A DNA stretch of 64,000 bases, taken from contig NW_020654289.1 of NCBI RefSeq assembly GCF_003589595.1, positions 2,456,643 to 2,520,642 on the forward strand, given 5' to 3'. Both the position numbers and the translations under genes were made by a program. Origin of the DNA: Hyposmocoma kahamanoa. Taxonomy: Eukaryota; Arthropoda; Insecta; Lepidoptera; Cosmopterigidae. The notes beneath the pieces were generated by a model. The model searched no databases. It was not told the DNA's origin and worked only from the letters and a program-made list of their open reading frames with translations. Each line of letters begins with the position of its first letter. Position 1 is the stretch's first letter. This document shows positions 1 to 12,300 of this stretch, piece by piece.

Positions 1-100
1 AAATATAATTTAGATTAAATATAATTATTTGACTTACTAATGTAGAACTTAAATCACTTCATGTTCATGGTTTGCCCACTCCTTATTATTATTAAATTAT

Positions 101-284
101 TCATACGAATGCAAATAAATTATTGTTTACATTATAATAATAGTCAAATGGTTTTTTTTTTTCATTTTGTGACAACCCTTGCATATCTACGTATGACGAC
201 GTAACTACTACAGGAGCGGCGGTATCGCCGAGCTTCAAAGGCATTGCGCTTCTGTAGGAAAGATATTGTAATACTGCACCTATT
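101..284 (-). CDS. possible COG1 terminal exon, or unrelated open frame
   Basis: A minus-strand frame of 60 codons, ending with TGA at about 103-101, follows an AG at 286-285. Its phase (one leading base) fits the GT donor after 339 and would restore an arginine codon. The peptide contains RSAMPLKLGDTAAPVVV, which vaguely recalls the short C-terminal motif of COG1 proteins. Against this, the intron would be only 54 bp, the acceptor lacks a clear pyrimidine tract, the last third is low-complexity, and about 300 residues expected between this point and exon 9 would be missing. The open frame of exon 9 also reads on for 13 more codons past the donor in a way that still resembles the family (YVFDFIDGV). 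Treat it as a candidate only. Confidence 0.35.
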
Positions 285-338
285 CTATCCATCCGAAATC
301 AATGATTAAGTACACCATCAATAAAATCAAAAACATAC

Positions 339-3300
339 CTTTGAATATTCTTATCAGAAATATCTCTGAGGTACAATTCAATATCGCCTTTATCGCTGTA
401 CACTTGATCAGCGTCGTCCACATCATCATAAGTAAACAGCAACTTGTCTCGGGGGCTGGACATTTTACGATCACGGTATAGATATATTCTTAGATCTTCC
501 AGAAGCTTCTGTAGCTCGGCGTCCAGAGTAAAGCAGAGTTTTTCTAGATTTGGTGTGTAGCCGCGATCTTGGCGAGACATGCCTGCGAGGACAATTTCAA
601 ATGACATTAAACATGTGTTAACGCAAAAGAACTCCGGCGCCGCTGGGCAGCCCGCGCGCCCCTCACTCGATTCATTCCGCCATCGTAGCTAAGCGTGTTC
701 ACACGTATTACCTTTTATTGTAGTCAAATTGGAATACACGCTCCAAAAGGTTTGTTATGTCATTTTATTTTATTAAGTAGCTGAATCTTTAATAGTAAAG
801 TATTAACATATTACATATAGTATACATATAGTTTGTATTTTATGAATAAAACGAGAATTCATTGCACAAAACCGTTGCCCGTTTGCAACCAGCTAGTGAT
901 TACAATCGATAAATATTCTATCGACTGAATGTTAGATATATAGAGATAGAGAGACATGTATTTGTAAGCATACATGGCAAATAGATATTTAAGATTACAC
1001 TTATTTAGTAAATATTATACAATGTTCGCATTATTATTAAAGTCATATTATATTATATAATAAACATTTTCTAATTAAATAATATAATTAAAGAAAAATT
1101 ATGATTTAATAATCTCAGTACAGAATACTAAAAAAGCCGACCTCAAAAGTATGTGAAATTACATCTATTTGCCAAGTTTTATTGAAATATCTCCTAGTTC
1201 GCCACTATACAGGACTTGGCACTGGATATAATAAAAATCGGCTCTCACTACTCAAAGTATATTGAGAGAGAAAAACGCCTTGAATTGGAGAATAGCCAAA
1301 CCAACCATTAAAATAATTGTTCCTTAAGTAAAATTTAGGCGCTATTTATAAAAATGAATGTTCATGCGTGATCAACCACCCTTAGAGGTGGATGACTTTC
1401 TTCAAAATGAAATGGGATCACTATGGAGGTACCCTCATTCCAACAAAAAAGGAGTTATCGAGTAACATACATACAAAAAAAACCATATAGTCGAATTGAG
1501 AACCTCCTCCTTTTTTGACGTCGGTTAATAAAAAAGAGGAACGCGTGTCAAAATAATAACTATGTATAGTAACTATGAGGTTCGCAGGCTTTAAAATTTA
1601 AATATCAAAAACTCATTTACATTATAAAAACAATTTATCACAAGTAATCTAATAGTACTTTCATAATCTAGACGTAGGTAACATTGTTATATCGTCAGGT
1701 AATACATTGTATTATAATTTTATGCACATGTTATGGCAATTTCTTTGGAAACATGTAGTAGTGTGCACATATCGGGCCAAACGATAGGGATATCGGGTTA
1801 AAAAAGGAAATTTTTTTAAGTATATTAATATACATCTAGAATATATACAAAGAATGGTCAACATTCTTAATTTTTTAAAATAAGATTTGATTGATTGATT
1901 GATAAGAGTTTGCAGCTATCTCACATACCAGTACGACCATAGATTTAGTATATGGGTACCTATATACTTAATCAATGAGTACGACACATCGCCCTTACGC
2001 ACTGCTTCTCTGGAATAAAAGCTCGACCTATTGTGAACAGTTAGTCACGCATATGACTGCATATGCGTGACTAACTGTTTACTGAACAATTTATTGAAAT
2101 TGCCGAACTTGTTTAATTACAACATCAGCCCATTATTCGTCCAACTGTTGGGCACAGGTTCATTTGAATTGACAATTTTTGTAACTTTATACATACGTAC
2201 ATACACTGCATTTAGAAGTATGTCTATTAAAAATATAAAGAGAAGACATATTTTAAAGTTTTTAATTCAATACAGGTAATCAAATCCGTACGTTCTTATT
2301 AAAATACATATAATCATATAAATTGGTTTTGAGGCCCTCAGTCAAAATATGAATAAAGGCTATAACGCAATTACAGGCCTACCGCTGAACTGAGTCGGTT
2401 CCTGTGGTAGCTGCGCGGTACAGGAGTGACAGTTTACGTAACAGTTATATCGCGCTGCACAAGGGGTAATTTCAACCAGATTTTTCTGACGATATTCAAT
2501 AACAAGTTGATTGAGAATAGTGCGAAATGGCTCGTCTATTCATGTCAATTATCAATTAAATAATTTTTTTAACATTTGATATGTATCAACAAGAATTGGC
2601 TAATTTGGTAGGCACTTTTTTCAATCAACTTGGTATAGAATATCGTCAGAAAAATCTTGTTGAAACAAATCCGTGTGCATCATGATACAACTATTACGTA
2701 GACGTAGTTTTTAACTTCCTCCCAAGTATGATGAAAAATATTGTATGCCATTCTGGAGGAAAAGCAATTAGAAACATTCGGGTCATTAAGGCTCGAGCCA
2801 ACAGTCTGTTCGTTATTGCCTACTTACTGCCAAAATTTCTTTGAATTTATCTCTCAATGACCCACAGTTTGCAAATTGCCTTTACAGCACTCTTTTGCAG
2901 TTGACAAAGATTATATTAATGACGGCGGCATTTAATACATTGGTAACGTCTAAATATAACGTATAAGATAGTATAATAGGCAATAGTCGCTATAGGCTGT
3001 TCCAAATGAGTAGATAAATTAATTTATTTATTTATTTTATTTTTAATTTTTTTTATTTATAAATGTCTACATATAACCATCAAGGTTCACTAATTAACTT
3101 TTTTCGAATTCCAGATTTCCGGAAATAGTTTTACTGCATCGTAAGATAAAATTACACGCTTAGAAAACTGAAGTTGGATTTTAAAACAATTGTGGGGGCA
3201 CCATGTAAAATAAACATTTAGTAGATAATTAACCCTTCACCAAAGTAAACATTTTTCATGCTCTACAAACAAAAGCTTATTTTAACTAATGTACATGATA

Positions 3301-6300
3301 CACCTATGAATTTCATTATGAAATCGAAAAATTATTTTCACACACACTCATAGCCTTGTACTAGAAAAACCCTGTATCGCGGGTGCCATGGACACACACA
3401 CATAGACAACCACAAATTACACCCAAACTCACGAGAGAACTAAATGTAGGCCATACAAGGCCCAGGACCTTTTTTTATAATATGAAGTGACAGGACGAAC
3501 AAGTCGTCTGCCTGGTTTTAAGTGACACGTCTGTCCATAACAGTTGCAGTGCCACTCAGAGCTTTAAATCGCAAAGATCTAGAGGCACTGCCAGTGTGCC
3601 CGTCACCTTGAGCCATAAGTTGACAAGTCCCATGTACCTGTAATTTCACCAACACCCCTACCCTTCAAAATCGGTTGACGGCAGAAATAGGTGAGGTGGC
3701 AGTACTTCCCAGGACAAACTCTGTCACAAGGACCTCTACTGTTTCTTAAAAACTGTATCTCTGCGTGCAAGACCAGCGTGGTAACCGTTCAGCCACGATG
3801 CAGTTAATTAACATTTGGTGGTTTTAACCACCAAATTTCTTGTAGACATTTATCTACCCATTTGGCACAACCTACTCCGACAATCAATACCCGAATAATA
3901 AGCAGTAATTACATCTATTTGCTAAGTTTTATTGAAATCTGTTACCAAAAACGCGCAAACCGGATTCATGACATAGTTCGCCACTTTCAGAGGTGGAATA
4001 ATTTCTTCAAATTTAAATGGGACCAATACTGAGGTGCCCTCTTTCCAATAAAAAATATTCATCAAAATCGGTTCACAAATGCCGGAATAACCGCGTAACA
4101 TACATAAAAAAAAACAATCGAATTGAGAAAATCCTCCTTTTTTTCAAATCATTTAAAAATAAGCCTGAGACAACCTACATTTTGGAATGTTTAGAAAATA
4201 CTTAAAAATAAGGTAGTGTTTTTTTTACATATTCGGTATGGGTATCAACTACTTATTCGCCTGTTTAAATATTTATCTCGTTCAACCAGTCACTGTATAT
4301 AAACATACTATATATTAGTAAAACATTTCTTACCTTTCATAAGCGAATTCATGACCTTGACAACATCGCTTCTTGACTCAATGATCGTCTCTCCAATAAG
4401 GTCCTTCCAGACGAACCAATTAATATCAGCTTCCTTCTCCACTTCGTTCTCAAGAGGCTTACTCAAGTCGATCAACAACTGGGTCTTGAACGAGTCATAT
4501 ATTTTTAACCATCGGTTGTCTATTATTGATTTTACACGCGATGTGAGCAATGGTTGGAAGTAATAACACCAGATGTGCACTTCTGGTATGTCCAGTGACG
4601 AACAGATGGTCGACCATTTGGACGGGGTCTCTGAAAGGAAGAACCATAGAATGATTAGTTAACATTGACTGTTAAAAGATTTTTTTATGATACCCACGGT
4701 TATGGCTGTCCAAAAACTAAAAAATAGTTTCATTTCCTATGTATAACAACCGCGAAAACCTAACAACTCGATATTTATACATCAATTAATAGAATTCACG
4801 GAAAGTGGATGAAATCCGATAAACCGGATTAATTCCCTTTTGCCACCCTTAGAGGTGGAATATTTTCTTCAAATTTCAACGGGACTACTACTGACATACC
4901 CCCTTTCCAACAATCATAAAATCATCGTCTCTGGCCAGCAGATTAAGCTCCGCTGCATACGCAGTCCGCAGAATACGTGAGCTTACCGATGTTAGTACTG
5001 CTAGACTAGTTTACTTTAGTTACTTCCATAGTATAATGTCCTACGGGATTCTCATGTGGGGTAAAGCGGCAGATATTCAAACCATATTTGTATTGCAAAA
5101 ACGAGCGATTCGTTCTGTGTACCGTCTAGGCTCTCGGGTTTCTCTCAGAGAAAAGTTTAAGGAGACTGGTATCATGGCTGTGGCATGACAGTACATTTAC
5201 TCAAATATTTTATATGCCCGTAAAAATATACATAATTTCAATAAGAAAGAAGATATCTGTAATATTAACCTTAGAGCTTATTCCAAACTCATGGTACCAC
5301 GATTTCGTTTAACCAAGGTAAACAACTCTTTTATGGGGAACTGTATACGTTTTTACAATAACATTCCGGAGCATATATTAAGTTTATCATTTCCTAAGTT
5401 TAAAAACTACATTAAAAATATTTTGATCGAAAAATCATATTACAAAATTGAAGACTACGTGTTAGATAAAGATGTATGGAAAGACGACATGGCTCCAGAA
5501 TCCACACAAATTTGATTCAAAATGTATTCCATAGCATTTAAGTTTATTTGAAAAGAGCAATCCCTAGAGTTTCTTGCTCGTTCTTCTCAGGGAGGTCAGC
5601 GTAGTGAACGAGCAGTACCTTAAATGTGACGTTTTCAAGTGTAAATTTATTTTACCTATGGAATAAATCATCTTTGACTTTGACTTTGACTTGACATCGA
5701 AATCGGTTCACAAATGTCGGAGTAATCGCGTAACAATCACACATAAAAAAAAACAGAAAAAAAACAGTCGTATTGAAAACCTCCATTTTTGAAGGCGGTT
5801 ATAATGGAAGAACGTACCAATCTTAAAAGCCTCCTCCCTTATCTCATGCAGCACTTTCACCCTCGTGATGTTTTGCAACAGAGTCTTCACGTTTTCGTCA
5901 ATGAATGACTTCACCCACACGCTCCATTTTTGAACGCAATTTGTTATCTCCTCTTTGGGTAAAGCTTCAACGTCTTTGTTTGATGTCAATCTGAAAATTC
6001 ATTTTAAATTACCACCTTATGTTAAATGTCCACCTGTCTGTCGACTTAAAGATCTATTTCTCAATCTGTTAAGCAAGAATAAACACTGTTACTTTGCACT
6101 AGACATTATCAAATATAGTCAAACCAACCTGTAGTGCGATTCTCATAATCAAACCGTTACGATATCGTAGCGACTTAGTCGTTGAACTGCTCGAGTCCAA
6201 TTTTAAAGTCGTTCGATCCAAATGTCGTTAAAGCGTGTTCTGGTGTATGAATCCAACTTAAATCGATTCTAAGCGACAAGTATTCTGTTAACATTTTGAC

Positions 6301-9300
6301 AGTTCTTTCAATATACTTTCGACGACTAAACGTCAAATTTCACAATCCAAGATGTCGTTCTTTAGTCGTTACGTTTCGATTCTATTCATATCAACGTTCA
6401 TTCAAGTGATACTTGAATACCAATTTTGGATAGGACTTCGATCGAACGACTACGATACTTTAACGATATTTTTATAGGTTGAACTACGTAAATCGCACTA
6501 CTGCTCTTACAGAAACAATTAATTATAATTATACATTGACTTACAATTATATGGAAAAAAATGTCCCAAGTCAACCTATTTAAACGTAGTGGACATTTAA
6601 AGGAATATGAAAAAGCTAAAACGTTGAATTTAAATTGTAATGTCATCGCAGTACTGTCTAATTTTGCTTGCTTCGCTGTCAGTCGAACAAACGAAGACTA
6701 AAGCGTGAATGACGCTCTGTATACGATTTTAACGCCCTATAAGTTCAGACACTTTTTAGCGCGGACCCGACGTCCGTATAATTGTAAGTCAATGTAATTA
6801 TATTAATTTGTTTGGACTGACATGTTGACACGTAAGGGTTGGTGTGATCGAGCCTTAAGTAGGCTAGCGAAACGAACACAAGCAGCTAGATTTTGATTGC
6901 CTCTCCCGATCAGAAACTGCGTCTTTTCCGAGTAGAGGCGCATAATTACGATTTACAACTGGCCGACTGGAAATTTATGATATTTCTAATCGGACCAATA
7001 GTTGATTTAACTCACAAATTAGAAAGATATAGTAGGAATCAGGTTCATCTTCTCGCTTAGAAACCCATCTGATTTCGAGACTACCCGATCGAATCGATTC
7101 CCATTTGAATCAAAATCAGGACGCGTGACGGAATTCAACACACAGACGTCCTACCATCGGATGTATATCCGTTGACGTCAAAATATAGTCTGAAATTCAG
7201 AGTTAAATGTCAAATATATTTTTTTTTTTCGAAAACTTCTGCGTTTAGACCGGACCGAAAGAAAGCATATACCCAGCAGCGGGCAATACATGGCTGAAAA
7301 TGAATGATGTTGAATTCAATGGCTAGGAATTACTTACCTATAGTTGGAAATGACGGGTGGCAACAATGTCAACGCGGCGGGGTCACTAAAGTGTACCAAC
7401 TGCACAAGTGGTTGTGAGTCCTTCCTGAACAAATCTCTAAGCTTCGATAGGACTGCGCCACCTTCATTATCTGAAACGGTTATACTGTATCAAGCCATAA
7501 ACGTCCGACTCCTGAGCATAGGTTTTCTCCAAAGAGATAGTATACGACAGTTCATTGCGTAAGTGTTGCCCGCTTGCGAGCAGCTAGTGATTGCAGTCGA
7601 TAAATATTCTATCGACTATCGACTGAATGATGAAATAGCTGAACTTGTTTCATTTGAATTATCCTGGACCCGTTATTCATCCAATTACTGAGCACAAGTT
7701 GATTTGAATTGTCCATTTTTGTAAGTTCATACATACATACACCGCATTTAGAAATTTGTATATGAAAAATTCAAAGAGGAGACATATTTTAAAGTTTTTC
7801 ATTTTAATTAAATATAGATATAGGAATGAAACTATTTTTCCGGATTTAAATCGCGTATATTTGTTTTTTCAAACAAACCGACGTTTCGGGCCCTTTACAG
7901 GTCCCATGGTCACGGTTGACGGTTGACAATCGCGAAAACCTAAGAACTCGATAAATATAGATAATCAACTCCGGCTATTCTTGTTAAAATGTATATAAAT
8001 AAAAATTGATCTCAATATAAAGAAGGCAATAACGTAATTAGTAATCATTAGAACGTGGTAAAATACGTTATTATTTGAGTAACAAACATAGATTGATAAA
8101 ATTAATTATTCTCAGTATTCTCGTGCTATGTTGAAATAACCTTTGTTATACTAAAAATAATCTAGAATGATCCCTGTGACAGTTCATAAAAATCTACACA
8201 ATACGTATTTCATAAACTATTTTTACGAGACTCGCTTTTAAATTAATAGCCTTTGTTTAAGTAAATACATTAAATTATAGTAAAACGGAACGGAAAAACA
8301 TTTTTTTCTAATATTCCATATTTTTGACGACAACGTTCAAAAGTTACTTCATTACACTGCATTTGCTAGAGATGAGGTATGTCGATGAAAAGTTTTTGAT
8401 AATTTAATGAAAAAGTGTATAGTGCGTGTATTCATTCTTATAGTATGAATTTTAAAGACAGGCAATGAATTGATATGTCAGAGTTATTACTTTTTTGAAA
8501 CCTATAAATGAATGATACAATAAATGTTTTTGGAAATTTACTAAAACATCTATTGATATTGTATTTAAATTATACTTGGTGTTTTATGCCTTCAATATAA
8601 TACAAAACAGTTTACACATTTATACATTGTTCATAATACGTAAGAAAAATAAAAGTAAGATGTTTTAGTGTGTATGTATGCCGAAACTTTGCTTCAAAAA
8701 TCAAATACACTAAAATATATCGACTTTACCTCATCCCTATGACAAACGTCAAAACAAATCAAAATTGAAATCTTTAAAATATGCCTCCTCTCTGTATTTT
8801 TAACAGACATAGTTCTATATGTATGTATGAACCTACAACAATTGACCTCTGGTCGAGAAACGGTAGGTCGCTTGACCTACCGCCTCTCGACCAGAGGGTC
8901 GTTATTAGGCTACCAAGGCGGATCATAGTGGTTCATATTATGACGGCGTTACTTATACAGCAAAAATAAATCATTTAAATTTGAACTTACCAACAAAACA
9001 AGCATACACCAGAACCACAGTTTTCAAAACAATTTTAACGCCGTTCACAATTTTCTCCTTGATCTTGGCTTTGATGTCTCCTTCTAGTATGTTAGAAAGA
9101 TCGAACTGAAGAGTCGAGTTGAGGCTGCTGTTGCTTTGAAGAGCTATTAGAGAGTTTAAAAGCTCGACCATCGTTTGGGAGTCTAGTAAGTACAAACTTA
9201 CTAAACAGGAACAGGCAACCTGAAGTTCACAACAAAATTTGATATTGTATAGTACAAATTATACTAACCATTGTACTAAAAAAATATCGAATAAATCGAT

Positions 9301-12300
9301 GGTTGTTTTACCGAAAAATAATCGAATATAGTAATATAGTTAGTTCTATCGAGTTCTTAGGTTTTCGCGATTGTTACACATAGGAAATGAAACTGTTTTT
9401 CCGGATTTAAATCGCGTATATTCGACACACGTACACAGAGGTCCCAGGTTCGATTCCCGGGCCGGGAGAAATGTTTGTATGGCTTACATTTATTTCTCTC
9501 GTGAGTTTGGGTGTAATTTGTGGTTGTCTACGTGTGTGTCCATGGCACCCGCGACACAGGGTTTCCCTAGTGCGGGGCTATGTTGAGTGTGTGCGTTATT
9601 ATTATTATTATTATTATAATAAAAAATTAGTAACGAGTAGATTACTAACTATATTGATTCATAATCGTTATTTGATCAACAATCAAAAAGTGAAGTGTAG
9701 TAACTAACTAGTAACTAATAGATACACAACCAAATTATTTCGATTATGTTTATAACTGAATAATTCGATTATTTTTAGTAAGTATCGCCCATCGCTATTG
9801 TATAGTACCACTTCAATGATTACAGCTTGTTAATTATACATACGACAGGGGTGTCGCTTCCCACCAGGTGCATGACTTATTTGTCCCGTATTGACTGGGT
9901 ATTATAAAAAAAAGAGTAAGTGGTTTATAACAAACCTCGACAGTAATATCAATGTCTTGTAACTTCCGCCTGCAGACATCAATGATGGTTTGATTGAAGT
10001 TGGAGACAGAATTCCATTGCTGCTGCACTAATCTTTGCAGTGACTGCATACTCGGCTTTATATTTTTGCCCCCAATTTGTAGTTGTAGACCTAGTTACAA
10101 AAGAACAAAGATCTGAATATGAGTCTGCGTGCGGAAACTCCAAGCTTAAGGGTTAAATAATTTTAATAATTGAGGCAGCATTTAATCTGAAGTAAGCAAA
10201 TGTCACTTTTTAACATGTCTGACTGATTGGTGGAGGATTTATTCAAAAATATAACTGCGACACTTTTACTGGCCACATTTACCATTTTTGGATTGCCTCA
10301 AAGTTAAAATTGGGAAGCAGTACGTCATGTTTGCAGATCCTTTTTAACCAAGTGGCATGAAGATTGTACTGCTTTTACATACAAAACATACCAGTATTGA
10401 CGTGTCGAGCCATGATAAAAAGCTGTGTTGCAGTCACGAACTCCTCAGCTTCTATACACATCCAGATTTTCTCCGGTATTTCCATTAATAATTTTACTTG
10501 CACAGCTAATCCATGAACCGGGTTTGTGTTTAACTGAAAACTAAGGGTCATGAATCAAATAGAGAATCACGTTTTTTCATGTATCTAAATGAAAGATATA
10601 GCACCAATGAGATGAAGAATGGCAAGATAATGCAGAAACTTTTTTATTGTTTAATGCCAAGTGCTGGGAACAACAGGTTGTTCACTTGGTGGTAAGCAAC
10701 AGGCCTATCTATAACAGATGCAATGCCACTCCAAGCTTCAAATCGCAAAGATCTTAGGTGCACTGCCACTGCGCCCATCACCCTGAGACACATGTTGACA
10801 AGTTCCATATGCCTGTAGTTTTATCAGCACCATTACCCTTCCTAACTGGAACGCATTATAACTCACATTACTGCTTGGCAGCAGAAACAGGTGTCAGAAA
10901 TACGTGGGAGCAGCCTTTTTTGATCCACAACAAAATGTATCTCTTAAACTAAGATTATGTCAGGAGTCATGTATAATGAGAGCAGAGTTAACTGCAATAG
11001 TAGAAGCTCTATCCTTTGCTAACTCTGTAGATACTAGTAAAGTCGTTATTGTTACAGATTCTAAAAGTGCAGTACATCATTTAGTCCGATCTGTTTTGGG
11101 AGGCCAAGGTATGCCCACAGCTTATGAAACTTTGAGATTACTAGTTAATTTACTGTCGAAGAATATATGTATAATGCTGCAATGGATTCCATCACACATC
11201 GAGCCAATGAAATAGTAGATAATTAGCAAGAGAAGCTATCACAGAATCCATGGAACCGTCATGTAAATCTCTTGCTGCAGAAATCATCCCATTTGGAAGA
11301 GAGCTAAATGTGGATATGTGGAGTAAGATCTGTATATAAGAGGTCTATGGCGACATTTCTGCAGTGAAAGGGATTTGGTACAACACTGTTCAAGAGCGTC
11401 CACTGCGAAAGCCCTGGTTTGTGGACGGCGCACTTTCTAGAAATGCATTGGTTTTGGCTTTTAGACTACGTACCGGCCATCTTCCCTTAAATTAAGTTCT
11501 ACCAGCTGATAAAAAGAGCGAAATCTCCACTGTGTAAATTCTGTAACAAACTTGAAGATATGCTACATTTAATGGAATGTGGCCATTATGCGGCTCTGAG
11601 AAGCCAATTTCAATTAGGGGATATTTGGCAGGTTGGGGAGTTAAATGTCGTGGGTGACCCGTGGACGAAGGGGGCTAAAACTCTATACTCATATGTGAGG
11701 TCTTGCCTCTCACTACAAGGCGACACAATATAGCAGAATAATATAATCCACAGGGATTGACATCACAAGGCCGACATTGACATTCAAGTGTTTGCAGGCC
11801 TTATTAAAAAATACTGTGTGTTAAAGTGGCAGTACTACCCTGGACAAATTCTTTCACAAGGAGCTCTACTGTTTACTGACTTTATATGATAAGGGTTCAT
11901 TTTACGCACAGATAGTGCTGGTCAGTAGCAACCACTTGCAATTTGATTGTTTTTGTCAACTAATGCAGTTTGAGGGTTAAATCTATTTAGAAAAACATTT
12001 TGATTATAAGTATGTGTTATAAGTACCTTTGCGGTGGTGGTTTATCCTCAATCTTAAATCCAACCAAATGTGTATTGTGGAGGTTCCTACAAGCAACCAT
12101 CATGTCCGTGATGTGGTTAAGCGTACTACCTGTTGTAATCTTCATTTCCTCTATTGTATCGGCTGCTTGGATGAGGTCCCGGTACCGTTCACTAACAAAG
12201 CAATAAATAATGATGATATTGAGTGTTACTTTCGAAAGCATATCAACACTGGAAAGGCAAAACGTCTAACATGCATTTGGAAAATATTACAACAGGATTT

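Noticed and set aside
10533..10540. COG1 exon 3 starting at the CAG-proximal acceptor (10533)
   Set aside because: Joining it to exon 2 (phase 2) gives an immediate in-frame stop; the TAG 7 bases upstream restores phase and a sensible sequence.
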